Shown: piece by piece, positions 46,351-57,799 of the stretch | How the letters are laid out: each line of letters starts with the position of its first letter | Position numbering within the stretch: position 1 is the first letter of the stretch | NCBI GenBank assembly: GCA_021014325.1 | Contig: CM037475.1 | Coordinates: forward strand, 1,891,001-1,955,000 | Reading direction: 5' to 3' | Source of the DNA: Plazaster borealis | Taxonomy: Eukaryota > Echinodermata > Asteroidea > Forcipulatida > Labidiasteridae | DNA: 64,000 nt | Position numbers and translations under genes: made by a program | The notes under the pieces: model-generated | The model's database searches: none | The model's input: only the letters and a program-made list of their open reading frames with translations | What the model was told of the DNA's origin: nothing

Positions 46351-46929
46351 TCCAGAGTAACTGGTGCATAATTTTGAAATTTAACCGGTGACATAAATAC
46401 CTAAAATCTCTTTTAACTGAAATATAAAACACAACACAAAGTCTCTTGACTTTCCTTGTTATTTACAATCATTCAATTCAATTAATTTTAGTTAGATAAA
46501 TTGTGATCAGGAATGTGTTTTTAGTTGTACAGTATAGTTTCAGCCATTTATATTTATAATTCATGTAGACAATTAGTTGCAAAAAGTCCTTCATTATAAG
46601 CATGCATAATGTACTGCACAAGCACCCACAATTTGCTGTTGCTGTTGTTTATTTTATTGTTTTCATTAAAGGTCTTACCTTCTTTTTCTTGTACACTTCT
46701 TTTATTCTTATCACTCATTAGACAATATTATTTCCTACCAAGTGATTTGCTTCCTGGACCATATCTATTCTGCCTTTGTAATGGTCATTTTGACATCTTT
46801 GTACAAACCAACTTTCTAATTTCTAATACGCAGCAAACAATTCAATACTTTAGTTTGAAAGGCTTTGGGTTACAGACCATCAGCATGAAGGCAGCCATCT
46901 TGTCCGACTCCTGAACATATTTAAATACA

Positions 46930-47340
46930 ACTGGACCTAATTTCATAGCTGCTTACCACAGAATTTTGTGTTTACTGCATCCCGTAAAGCATAGAATTCA
47001 ATGGGCTTTAAGCGCAAAATTACACGTAACCAAGGCCCGATTTCATAAAGCTGTTAAGCATAAATAACTGCTTAGCAAAGAAAAGTCTTGCTAAGCAGAA
47101 ACCTGTTACCAGCCAAAATACCATGTAATATGTATTGCCTGGGCCAGATTTTATGGCTCTGCTTACTGCAGAATTCTGCGCTTAAATACCGTCACCATAA
47201 TATCCTAGCTGTGTAAGCAAAGAACGTTTGGTTACGTGAAATTTGCATGCTCACAAGCAGAAATTCCTGGCTCCTGAAAAATGCTTTCATGTCCATTAGG
47301 CACAATTATTTCTGCTACTGTTTGTGCCATGAAATTGGTC
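46930..47340. mobile_element. Cluster of AATTTCAT-family fragments
   Basis: At least three partial copies abut: CCTAATTTCATAGCTGCTTA (46935), GCCCGATTTCATAAAGCTG (about 47036) and GCCAGATTTTATGGCTCTGC (about 47144). ATGAAATTGG near 47330 closes the last. Confidence 0.55.
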
Positions 47341-47544
47341 ATACTCATCCGAGCTAACCATGTTAATATTCCATCCACTCTGACACTTTCACATCAACTT
47401 TGGTAGAGGATGTATTTAATAATATACGCAGTTCTTAAATTGGTCAAGAACTCGGCAGGGACTCTGCTGAACAAATAGGCATGAATATCAAAAACCTGTA
47501 TACATGAAAGCAAACAGATGCGCTGCATGATATCAAAGTGTTCG

Positions 47545-48514
47545 CTACGCAGACTCCATGATGTGAGTTGGTAGTATGATATTGGCCTTGTAGGGTAGAA
47601 TCTCCCCTTGGACTGGCCCATACTCCATCACCTCCCCATCTACGGTGATAATACCTGGCTCGGTTTGGGGTTCCATACGAAACGCCTTCACAAAATACGA
47701 CTTTAGGTAGGGTGCTGATAGGTGCTTCCCTGTTTGTATAGCGTCAACAAACTCAACCATGTTCCGCCGTGATGTCGGGAAATTTATATACTGAATGCTG
47801 ATAACTCCCTCGTCAAATTTTCTATCTGGCCACACATTGACATCCTCGCCGATATGAGAGAGGTACGTTATGAGGATGCCGACAAAATCTCCCTCCACGG
47901 TGGTCCAGCCTTGAGGGAGGGGGTCAGAAACTCTAGGCGGTAGTACAGATGGTATGGGGTTTGCTTGGATACTAGAATTAGCAACCTCAGTTATTTCATC
48001 TTGAACTATAATGTCGCCCTCCACCTCGTCTCGGATAAATTCCTCGGAGAAACTTAAACCGGAGGTCCTTCCTGCGTTCGAGAGATTGTCGTGTAGGGAT
48101 ACACAACCTCGGTGCATGTTTGGGTTGGGATCATCCATGCCCGCCAAGGACGTATCAACCGTGCTGTGAGGACGAGACATAGACTGCTTGCTGCTCTTAG
48201 TGACTTTACTTGATTTTGGTTCCTTCAGATGTTCGTAGGCCTCTGGGTTTTCTACAGGCAAGAAGGAGATGCTTCCGCGGTATCGTCGCAGGTTTAAGAT
48301 GCGTATAACCACGCCTACTGTGAAGCGTGGCTTCCCCATCCAACGAAAGCGTTCACTCTCGATATCAATATCAGCAATGATTCCCCAGGTGATAGCAAGA
48401 AAGGAATAGATACGACGGATTGGGCTGACTATTGTGACTACATCGATGGGCTGAACCCCACCTTTACAGATAAGAAAGGCAGCGTGGAGGGCCGTGCACT
48501 TGTTGGACTGTTCT
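47545..48514 (-). CDS. SPHK2-like: Sphingosine kinase, C-terminal exon
   Basis: One base completes a Gly codon, then 322 codons run to a TAG at 47545. Sphingosine kinases phosphorylate sphingosine to sphingosine-1-phosphate with ATP. The first 90 residues hold the lipid-binding part, including AITWGIIADIDIESERFRWM and FTVGVVIRILNLRRYRGSI, both close to human SPHK1/2. A hydrophilic linker of about 110 residues follows, reminiscent of the SPHK2 insert. The last part has WTTVEGDFVGILITYLSH, AFRMEP, the TVDGE motif and YGPVQGEILP. The acceptor is TTTTCCAACAG above 48514. SPHK2 over SPHK1 is judged only by the linker, and early animals may have one undivided gene. Confidence 0.93.
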
Positions 48515-49029
48515 CTGTTGGAAAATTGAGATTAAAACTGCTCTTTACACATTTTAAAATTTATAGTTTGTTTTTTTGTGTTGCAGGTTTTTTTTATACT
48601 AACATTCCTTCCTGTCTATAGTAACAGTTTCAATTTTTGGAAAGACGTGATACTTGGAAAGATGTTTATCGATAAAAATCATAACTGATGAGATATTCTG
48701 TCAGTTCATGTTTAACATGTATTGCATTACAGAACACAAGTAATATATATGTATACAGTTTTTAGAAAAAACTAATACTGATATGACACTTGGTATAAAT
48801 ATTGTATTCTCATCAAAATCTATACACAAACTCTTGATTACAAAACCAAGATCTAAAAAAACCATTATCAACAAACTTAATCAGACAAACAAAAACAATC
48901 AAACAACAACAATAACAACAATGTAATTTCTGGCCTTGTAAAGGGAAGATACATCATTGGGTAATTTTTTGAGAAAATGTGGATTTGTGGGGTAGAATCA
49001 GCCATGATATTTGGTAGTTGGGAAAAAAG

Positions 49030-50040
49030 TGGGAAAATCTTCTTTGAGTGCAAGGGCTGACCTACATGTTCACAAGGTCAAGTAGGGTGCGCAAGGGCTG
49101 ACCTACATGTTTATAAGGTCACGAAGGGTGCGCAAGGGCTGACCTACATGTTTATAAGGTCACGAAGGGTGCGCAAGGGCTGACCTACATGTTCATAAGG
49201 TCACGTAGGGTGCGTAAGGGCTGACCTACATGTTCAAAAGGTCACGTAGGGTGCGCAAGGGCTGACCTACATGTTCATAAGAGGGTGGGAAGGCAAGGGC
49301 TGACCACATGTTCATAAGGTCACGAAGGGTGCGCAAGGGCTGACCTACATGTTCATAAGGTCACGTAGGGTGCACAAGGGCTGACCAAGGGCTGAACTAC
49401 ATGTTCATAAGGTCACGAGGGCTGACCTAAGCAGCTGTGTGTACATAAATATGGTAAGAAGGGGTGGGAGCTGACTAGTATCACATGTTACAAAGGTCAG
49501 GGTGCGGTGCGCAAGGGCTGACCTACATGTTCATATGGTCAAGTAGGGTGCGCAAGGGCTGACCTACATGTTCATAAGGTCACGTAGGGTGCGCAAGGGC
49601 TGACCTACATGTATATCTGACCTACATGTTCATAGGGCTGACCTACATGTTCATAAGGTCACGTAGGGTGCGCAAGGGCTGACCTACATGTTTATAAGGT
49701 CACGAAGGGTGCGCAAGGGCTGACCTACATGTTCATAAGGTCACGTAGGGTGCGCAAGGGCTGACCTACATGTTCATAAGGTCACGTAGGGTGCGCAAGG
49801 GCTGACCTACATGTTCATAAGGTCACGAAGGGTGCGTAAGGGCTGACCTACATGTTCATAAGGTCACGTAGGGTGCGCAAGGGCTGACCTACATGTTCAT
49901 AAGGTCACGTAGGGTGCACAAGGGCTGACCTACATGTTTATAAGGTCACGTAGGGTGCGCAAGGGCTGACCTACATGTTCATAAGGTCAAGTAGGGTGCG
50001 CAAGGGCTGACCTACATGTTTATAAGGTCACGTAGGGTTT
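49030..50040. repeat. 41-bp tandem repeat, about 24 copies
   Basis: The unit is GGGCTGACCTACATGTTCAT followed by AAGGTCACGTAGGGTGCGCAA. The period is read from neighbouring units (GCTGACC at 49801 and 49842). Several units in 49280-49650 are truncated or rearranged. Nearly every unit keeps TGACCT and AGGTCA. Confidence 0.95.
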
Positions 50041-50543
50041 AATGGACTTTTCAGGCTAATTAATCACAATTTATCTCATTTTTCCAAGGTAAAAAAAATC
50101 AGAAAGACTAAAGTAGACAGAAAATCATGCCTAGGTAGGATTTAATTTAAAAAACCATTCTATCTACCAGTTTACATTTGTGACGATTTTATGCTAACAG
50201 ACAGACATAGTAAAACTCAAACGTTCAAATGATGGTCGGCTGATGATCGCTTCAAAATGATACATAATTGCATTTGGTTCTTTAAAATGAAATAACACCC
50301 AGCGAAACGATTTTACTGACTGGATACTTCGGAATAATATGTACTTTCAGTCAAAGTACATGTAAGTTATTTTGTAGAAACTTGGAAGTACATTTTGATC
50401 ATGTCTTCAATGATGTAATCTACCTTCAAATTCAAACTTTTATAACACGCTGGAATAAATACCCTGAAGTCCCACAACTAGATCCTTCATCTCAAAAGAA
50501 ATAGATTTTTATTTCTCACTAGAAAAATACCATTGTTTGATCT

Positions 50544-50889
50544 TTAAAGGTTCTGTATAAGTACAGCAGCTTCTGATAGTATTTATAAGGCATTTTGAGA
50601 CACATTTCACTTTGAATTAATTAATGTTTTTATGGAAAAAGATATGAGTTTTTATCCCCAAAATAATTGAATCTGAGAAGTGTTGTCAGAAACGTTTCTC
50701 AGATTGTGTATTCCAACATGTCCAATTGCAGATTATTCTTCCAGCGTGGACATAACTGCTCCAGATTTTCGGCAATATCCCCAAAATGCTACCACCTTTT
50801 GAAATGAAATTTTCACAGGTTGGTGTTATGGTATATAGGATTGAAACAAACAGTGGGTCCCAATTACCAAACGTATACAATCCCTTTAA
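50544..50889 (-). mobile_element. MITE family B, reverse copy
   Basis: TTAA borders at 50544-50547 and 50886-50889. The right end is ACCAAACGTATACAATCCC. The left terminus is shortened (TTCTGTATAAGTACAGC). Confidence 0.75.
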
Positions 50890-50978
50890 CACGCAACATT
50901 TAACACGACAAGGACAACCGAGAGGCACAGGATCCGCGTCTACAGAACTAGCATAACCGTTGCCATGGTGATTCTTAC

Positions 50979-51094
50979 CCTAATTTGGCTATGACGGCGG
51001 CAAAGAGGGCGTTGCCGGATCCCGCTGGTATAATGCCGATGGGAACCTTGAGGACAGACTGTGGATCCTGATGCTTCATCATACCGTTAAGAAC
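50979..51094 (-). CDS. SPHK2-like: Sphingosine kinase, exon with the PAGSGNAL motif
   Basis: Encodes VLNGMMKHQD and then VPIGIIPAGSGNALFAAVIA, followed by KLG completed by the next exon. PAGSGNA is the conserved nucleotide-binding and catalytic motif of the diacylglycerol/sphingosine kinase fold. The acceptor is TTTCTCCAG above 51094 and the donor GTAAGAAT below 50979. It starts in phase 0 and ends in phase 2, matching both neighbours exactly. VLNG follows directly on GDGLVYE of the upstream exon, as in human SPHK (GDGLMxEVVNG). Confidence 0.95.
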
Positions 51095-51639
51095 CTGGAG
51101 AAATAACCATGGTAACCAGGCAATAATCATCATTATTTAATCAATACTTGCAAGGATATTAGGTTTGGGGAGTTTTTTTAATGATAAGAACACAATTGGT
51201 TGCTTCATGTATGGGTAGACCTGTTCAAATGGATGTGGGTCCTTCAATGCTCAGTCATTCGACTAACTCTTTCAGTGCCCGCTTTTTATTTGCGTTTTGA
51301 ACCTAAAATACAAATTTTCTGAGGTTTTTTTAAATTCTGCAAAAAATAAATAAAGAATCTTTCTCACAAACAGAATGTATTTTGCTGATTTGTGTTGCCT
51401 TAGTACATTCCAAAGTCAGTAGTATTTCTCGTTACAGTGATAGTGCCCTCTCGCGATAGCATATGTATATTATGGGTCGTACCATGTAGGATTGTTGACA
51501 CCTTTTGAGTACATAAAAAAGATCGTACATGTACGACCTTGGCACTGAAGGAGTTAATAGACCTCAATATTGGTCGTCCTAATTATTGTTTGGAATAACA
51601 TCAGGCCCTGATGCTTTGTTCTAGAAAGGGCAAGGACAC

Positions 51640-52197
51640 GGAGGTGTTTTCTTTTCGGTAAAGGGCACCTCTATGAGGAAAATGTAAATTTCTATTGGAA
51701 CATTTCAAAGAGCACCAAGGCAATGACCAGGGGCAACGTAGGCAATTGCAAAGGGCACCTAATGAGGAAAATGTAAATTTCTATTGGAACATTTCAAAGA
51801 GCACCAAGGCAATGACCAGAGGCAACGGAGGCAATTGCAAAGGGCACCTAATGAGGAAAATGTAAATTTCTATTGGAACATTTCAAAGAGCACCAAGGCA
51901 ATGACCAGAGGCAACGGAGGCAATTGCAAAGGGCACCTAATGAGGAAAATGTAAATTTCTATTGGAACATTTCAAAGAGCACCAAGGCAATGACCAGAGG
52001 CAACGGAGGCAATTGCAAAGGGCACCTAATGAGGAAAATGTAAATTTCTATTGGAACATTTCAAAGAGCACCAAGGCAATGACCAGAGGCAACGGAGGCA
52101 ATTGCAAAGGGCACCTAATGAGGAAAATGTAAATTTCTATTGGAACATTTCAAAGAGCACCAAGGCAATGACCAGAGGCAACGGAGGCAATTGCCTT
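51640..52197. repeat. 89-bp tandem repeat, six copies
   Basis: AAGGGCACCT recurs at about 51661, 51751, 51840, 51929, 52018 and 52107. Copies two to six are nearly identical. The unit includes GGAACATTTCAAAGAGCACC and GGCAACGGAGGCAATTGC. Single diverged copies of the same element lie near 45780-45900, 60890-61000 and 61690-61830. Confidence 0.95.
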
Positions 52198-52729
52198 CAT
52201 GAAGTAGCAGGCCTGTAACATTTAGAATTGGGGTTCCATGCCATTTATTGCTTATTTGCAATCATTCAAAGGGTTGGCAAAACCACCTTTTGTAAACTAG
52301 ACCTCACAAACTGGCATATCAGACGGTAACAAAATAATTATAAGGTGTCTAATCCCCTCATCCACATGTCTTTAAATTGACGCTTTCATATAAATAATTA
52401 TATCGAAAATTTCGATATTTCGATACGATTAAAAAAGTGACATCGGCGATATCAATGTCAAAATAGTATCGAGTATTTGAGTAATATCGATATATCGACG
52501 GACGTTACATGCAGCTAAAACACAGCATAATTTATCAGTAAAAACTCTGGTAGTTAAAGAATAAAGAACCAGATAGAGCTTCTTCATTTTAATCACCACA
52601 ATAATTTTGCTATTTTGAAAATGTTGCCTTTAGGTCTATACAGTGTAGACAGACAAGATAAGTCTGGTAACTTCAAAGAGTAGGCTGGAAAGTCATCGTG
52701 AGTGCATTGGTTTACACAGACTCTTCACT

Positions 52730-52882
52730 TCTAAGGCCGTATCCGAATTGGAGGCTACAGCTATGGCTACAACTGTTGCTAAGAGTGTTGATAAGGAAGT
52801 ACTCTACGTTAACCCATGATGATGTGGAAATATAGCCGTAGCCAGAGCTGTAGCTGAAGCCGCTCATTTGGACACGGCCTAA
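52730..52882. mobile_element. Inverted element, CGTATCCGAATT family, well preserved
   Basis: AAGGCCGTATCCGAATTGG at the left pairs with CATTTGGACACGGCCTAAG at the right. Subterminal GGCTACAGCTATGGCTAC pairs with GTAGCCAGAGCTGTAGC. Confidence 0.75.
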
Positions 52883-53189
52883 GATAAGAATAACGCCCCT
52901 ACCTCAACAGGATTAAACACACACAAAAAAACAACAACATTTGTAGCAGGCCTGTGAGTCAGGACCCTTAAAAAAAGAGCTGAAACACTACATGATGTAA
53001 GAATGATCGTGGAACGTCAAGTGAGCGCGCGTCACGCATTTACGCTGGTCAAATTGGGGCACCCCATTGAACCAGTAACTAGGCTTATTTCACATTATTG
53101 TAGTTGTACATTACTGTTGCCAAGCATATTAAGGCCAAAAAGTGAAGAAAAAAGAAAAAAAAGGCAGAGATTTCACGGGCCTGTTGTAG

Positions 53190-53400
53190 TGACCCCTTGC
53201 ATCAACGTCACCTGTGACTACTGTTTGCTCATGCTCGTAATTTTGGCAGTCAAATTGCATGAAAACAATTATGTAGTAAGCATGTAAACGCAGCGTCGCC
53301 TAAAATGTGCACTAAACTGTACATCACACGGGGACATCGACTTCCAAAATGGCGCAACCAAGATTATTGTGATAATGACGTCAGGTAAATTACATGTACA
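53190..53400. mobile_element. TGACCCCTTGCA-related element
   Basis: The left end is GTGACCCCTTGCATC. The family word CGACTTCCAAAATGGCGCAA lies at the right, reverse complementary to the element at 10436. Confidence 0.5.
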
Positions 53401-53696
53401 ATTGTAGGTCAATTCAATAAGACTTAAGGGATAAGGAATAAGGAAGTAAGACCCATTGACCTTGTCATAGATTAATACCAACCCTCGATTGCTTGAGATT
53501 GAACCATTTTGATGATCACCTGATCCACTGATAGTACAAAGATTGATAAATGATCACATTGTATGCAGATTTTGTCACTGGCTCAACAAAAATTGCAAAC
53601 TGTAAACTCCTGTTTTTAGAATTTGTTTATTTTATTAAAAAAAAAAAAAATAATAATATATTTTTTGGGTTGACAAAGACAAAGAAGAATGGTCAC

Positions 53697-54072
53697 TTAA
53701 AGGCACTGAACACGTTTGGAAATTGTCAAAGACCAGTGTTCTCACTTTGTGTATCCTAACATATGCATAAAATAACAAGCCTGTGAAAATTTGGGCTCAA
53801 TTGGTCATCGAAGTTGCAAGAAAATGATGAAAGAAAAAACAACCTTGTTGTACAAATTTGTGTGCTTTCAGATAGGAATAAAAGGCTTCTTGCAAGAAGT
53901 CTTTTATTATTTTAGTGAGAAATTACCTCTTTCTCAAAAACTACGTTACTTCAAAGGGAGTCGTTTCTCACAAAGTTTTATACTATCAACAGCTCTCTTT
54001 TGCTCATTACCAAGTCAGTTTTTATGTTAATATATATTTTGAGTAATTACAAAACGTGTACAGTGCCTTTAA
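53697..54072 (-). mobile_element. MITE family A, full copy, reverse
   Basis: TTAA borders at 53697-53700 and 54069-54072; the central palindrome AGGCTTCTTGCAAGAAGTC is slightly changed. Confidence 0.8.
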
Positions 54073-54263
54073 CACATTGTTTCAGACCCGTGAATACACA
54101 ACACACAAAACATCGAATGAGAAAAACAAATCTGGCTGGTTGCCTATCTTGCACGGTGCTAGCAACAGTTGGTACACAACTCAGAATCTAAGGTGCTGAT
54201 CAACAAATAATTGCTCATGGTTGATGAATGATACGCTTCATATACGTTTTATTGACCTACCTG

Positions 54264-54480
54264 AGCCCAATTTCATAGAGCTGCTAAGCACAACAATTTG
54301 CTTAGCATGAAATTTCTTCCTTAATAAAAAACAGGATTACCAACCAAATTTCCATGTGTTGCATATTGCTTGTTACTGATATTCAGCTGTTGTTTGCTTA
54401 TCCTGGAAATTTTTATCAAGGAAGAAATTCCATGCTAAGCAAATTGTTGTGCTTAGCAGCTCTATGAAATTGGGCCCTGG
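54264..54480. mobile_element. Fold-back element, GCCCAATTTCATAGAGCTGC ends
   Basis: The arms, about 80 bp, extend inward through CTAAGCACAACAATTTGCTT and its inverse. Both ends are preserved (GAGCCCAATTTCATAG and CTATGAAATTGGGCCC). Confidence 0.8.
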
Positions 54481-54540
54481 CGTCATCATCACAGTGATCT
54501 TGGTTGCGTTATTTTGAAAGTCACTATCCCTGGGTGTTGC

Positions 54541-54830
54541 AAATGTACAGGGTGGTCGGTTTGGCTTAGTAGTATCTTTCCTCACCTTCCACCTCTAGGG
54601 CCCCGGTTCGAATCACACCGGGGGCACTACGTGGATTGGGTTTTCCGTCTCTACCTGACTGCGTGGGTTTTCCCTGGAATAATTCTCTAGGATTTTCCTC
54701 CCACATCTAAAACTGAAACATTCTTCCTTGTCTTTTCTCAATTTGGGGTCTTGGCTAGTACAGTGATTAAGTCCGCTTTTCTGAGAGTCCTTGGCTTCAC
54801 AACCAGAATAAATGAAATGAAATGAAATAC
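54541..54830 (+). repeat. SINE nested inside a TGACCC-type element
   Basis: B box GGTTCGAATCACACC at about 54605; the tail ends in AATGAAATGAAATGAAAT. The sequence on its left (to about 54550) and right (from about 54832) are the two halves of one element also seen intact at 10436-10640. TACAG flanks both sides as a possible target duplication. Confidence 0.65.
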
Positions 54831-55271
54831 AGTGTGGTGCAAATTTTGGGTGATGTGGCATTTACACGCTTACCATCAAATTGCACAAGAAATTTGCTAC
54901 AAAATGGCGAGCGTGGCAGACAGCAGACAGTCATGGGTGACAAAGGTCAATAGACCTTTCTATTGTTGATAAACAAACCAGGCTGGTTGGCATGGCAGCC
55001 GAATGTTCACGAAACATTCAATCGTGTTATCATATCTTTTGACCAATTTTCTACAAACTTAAACAAAAAAACAAAAAAATCATCCCATGATTGGTTGCTT
55101 TGTTTCCAACAAATTCAACCCTATTTTTAGAATATTTGTGTAACATCGTTACAAACTGTGGCTATCTGTTTTTGCTTTGCGTTTATGGCTTCCCATAATT
55201 TTCCAATCTTGGTTGGCAAAGACTCGGGCTGTGACGTTGCAATAGAAAGGTCTACACAAGCACACGCTTAC

Positions 55272-55366
55272 CTCATAGACAAGACCATCCCCTGCCACGA
55301 CAACAATTCCATGCCATTCATTTGGGTCCAAGGTTGAAGCCATCTCCATTGCTTGGAACTGTTTAT
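55272..55366 (-). CDS. SPHK2-like: Sphingosine kinase, exon with the GDG motif
   Basis: Two bases plus 31 codons encode KQFQAMEMASTLDPNEWHGI and then VVVAGDGLVYE. GDG is the conserved catalytic-loop motif of the lipid kinase fold. The donor GAG|GTAAGC below 55272 is phase 0 and joins VLNG in the next exon. The acceptor chosen is CACTACACAG above 55366; a second AG 8 bases further in is possible. Exons for the N-terminal part, with the first ATP-binding motif, were not found up to 64000, so they lie further away or were missed. Confidence 0.88.
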
Positions 55367-55419
55367 CTGTGTAGTGGATACGGGACAAAAAGTTGTTTTC
55401 AAATCAGATTTAACAAGTT

Positions 55420-56250
55420 GATTTAGTTCATGATCTTTTTATTTTTCAAGAAGAATATCATAAAATATCACTTGGTTTTGGGGTGTGTTTTTTTGCCCTA
55501 ACACTGATGTGTATTAAGCACTGTATACTAAGTACTTCTCAAGCCATATGAAGAAGAAAAAACATGCAAGTATACAGCGCTTAATACATCGTTTAACCAA
55601 TTCATTTATTTCATGATTCTTGTTAATTTTCAAGAAGAATATCATTAAAAAACCTTGTCTTTGGGTTTTTTTTTCCCTAACCATGCAAGTATACAGCGCT
55701 TAATACATCGTTTAACCAATTCATTTATTTCATGATTCTTGTTAATTTTCAAGAAGAATATCATTAAAAAACCTTGTTTTGGGTTTTTTTTCCCCAAAAC
55801 ACTGATGTGTATAAAGCACTGTATACTAAGTACTTCTCAAGCCATATGAAAAAAACCCATGTGAGTATACATCGTTTAACCAATTCATTTAGTTCATGAT
55901 TCTTTTAATTTTTGAAGAAGAATATCATAAAATATCACTTGGTTTTGGTTTTGTTTTTTTGCCCTAATACTGATGTGTATTAAGCACTGTATACTAAGTA
56001 CTTCTCGAGCCATATGAAGAAAAAAAACCATGTGAGAATACATACAGTGCTTTATACATCGTTTAACCAATTCATTTATTTCATGATTCTTGTTCAAGAA
56101 GAATATCATAAAATGTCACTTGGGTTTTTTTTTTTTTTTTTTTTCCCTAAACACTGATGTGTATAAAGCACTGTATACTAAGTACTTCTCGAGCCATATA
56201 AAAAAAAAACATGTGAGTATACAGAGCTTCATACATCGGGGTATATGGGG
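55420..56250. repeat. Irregular tandem array, units about 120-180 bp
   Basis: Blocks with CAATTCATTTATTTCATGAT, TCAAGAAGAATATCAT, a T run, CACTGATGTGTATTAAGCAC and TACTAAGTACTTCTC recur roughly five times with deletions. The TGTATTAAGCACTGTATAC block also occurs at about 62460 beside a tRNA-like sequence, so the array probably derives from a SINE tail. Confidence 0.8.
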
Positions 56251-56859
56251 GAAAACAAAAAATTTAAATCAAACTACCTGCATGTTTTAGTTTGATTGTT
56301 TTGTTTTTACACTGTGTTCTTTATACGAGTCACAAAGCAGATGTATAAAGAAACAATCCAACGTATATACAATAACAAAATAGAAAGAAAATTCACTCAA
56401 TGACTATTGACCATGCTCTGAAAGAAAATATAAATATTTTAATACTATTTTTTCCAAATGATGCATGAATTTAAAGTTAGCCAAACTGTGCCCTGTACAA
56501 CCATAAACACATGTCAAAATAATATTTCTAAATGAGGCACGCACGTGACATTAAAACAAAATGACTCTCAGCCAAGATCATTAGCGTACATTAAACCACC
56601 CCTGACAGTGATTTCAGTACATAAAGTACCCACCAGTTATTTATCTTTCCAATAAAGTCAATAATGTCCCACTCCAAAAGGTTGTATTTGCAATCATGTC
56701 TGGAATCCTCTGATAGTATTATCGAACAACATCCAGGGTCGGTCATTAACATTTTTTAAGTGACTCGCCAGCACGACCAGTTAGCTGGTTGTTTCACTGG
56801 TCCCCTGGGTTTTTCACTGGTCCACATTTTCAAGTTTCCTTTCAACAATGTCATTTATC

Positions 56860-57070
56860 TTTAACTCGGCCTCGCCACCATGGGCAACGCACCGTATCGA
56901 TACCTCTCGTCACTAACCCCTGGGAGGGAAACTCTGAAAATCAACGCTGATTGGCTAACCAAAAGTGACTGCTTTGCATGCACGCTTGTTAATAACATTC
57001 GAGCGCTTGTAGAGCGCTTGTCGGGCGCTTAGTACGCGCATAAAAACACACGTAGAACGCATGTAAAAAT
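56860..57070. promoter_or_regulatory. CpG-richer patch with CCAAT box, possible promoter
   Basis: CG dinucleotides cluster here, unlike the surroundings. On the - strand AGCCAATCAGCG (about 56947-56957) is a CCAAT box. GAGCGCTTG is repeated in 56999-57030. It lies 1.5 kb upstream of the GDG exon of the sphingosine kinase and could belong to that gene, but no linking exon was found. Confidence 0.3.
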
Positions 57071-57319
57071 GCAAGTTTTTCGACGCAATACATTTCAAAT
57101 AAATCATGTTTTTATATGGTCTGCCTAACTTGCATACGTGTTAGACGTATCACAAGATCGAAAAAGAATGGGAGGGGCCAGTTGCTCTATGATATGATTT
57201 TTTTTTTTTTTGACAGCGCTCTGCGTAGTCTCTAACACAGAATGGATCAAACACGGGACTAATTAAAATATCCCTTATATTTGGATACTTTTGAAGTCAC
57301 ACTTCTAGGGGTTACAATC

Positions 57320-57375
57320 GAGCAAGGCATTCTGGGAAAGAAAAACAAAATGGCGCCGCGAGATCGTACACCACT
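57320..57375. promoter_or_regulatory. Promoter-like motif pair (ZNF143-like and YY1-like)
   Basis: GCATTCTGGGAA (57327-57338) matches in reverse the TTCCCAGAATGC core of ZNF143/THAP11 promoter sites. AAAATGGCGCCGCG (57347-57360) resembles a YY1 site with an in-frame ATG. These two commonly occur at housekeeping or bidirectional start sites. The ATG frame is only 16 codons (MAPRDRTPLGT...), possibly a first exon. Confidence 0.35.
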
Positions 57376-57799
57376 GGGAACGAGGTTGTCTTTAACTTGA
57401 ATTTGAATTCACAAGTCTGTAACTTGAATTGCTGGTTGTGACTTTTTACAGAAATTTTAATATTCTTCTATATCTTTAATTGTATTATTGTTGCAATTCA
57501 GCCTATGGCTGCTTAGAATATTTATAATAAATTAAACCAAGAATAATTTATAATTAATATGAACAATTTGTGGTTTACGTGTAGTGGTAAAAAGCAATGA
57601 TCTAAAGAGCCAGTAGGACCACTTGAACAGAGTTTAGTCTGGTCCAATAAATGTTTTACCTAGCATTAGGCCAGTGGATCACGATTTCAAATATCATTAA
57701 AGAGTCAATGATCCAAGATTTTATCTTAATCTATAAAGGAGTCATAATTTGCTGTAAATTAAAAAAGATGCATCCTCGAGATTGCTTACAAAAATTGTG

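Larger units (their letters stand above)
48515..50978 (-). other. Sphingosine kinase intron with a 41-bp array and a MITE
   Basis: About 2.5 kb between the C-terminal exon and the PAGSGNAL exon. Besides the two repeats given separately it contains only AT-rich sequence. Confidence 0.8.
51095..55271 (-). other. Sphingosine kinase intron, about 4.2 kb
   Basis: Holds the 89-bp array, inverted elements at 52730-52882 and 53190-53400, a family A MITE, fold-back elements and a SINE nested in another element. No further exon was recognised. Confidence 0.75.

Noticed and set aside
53791..54030. Open frames of similar sequence recurring in MITE family A copies (also 5609-5833, 28378-28668, 62897-63118)
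   Set aside because: The same interior gives the frame each time, with indels between copies and no transposase-like motif. The elements are non-autonomous.
56879..57030. Short + strand frame with a strong GCCACCATGGG start
   Set aside because: About 50 codons with no family resemblance. The CCAAT box on the - strand suggests the patch is promoter sequence rather than coding.
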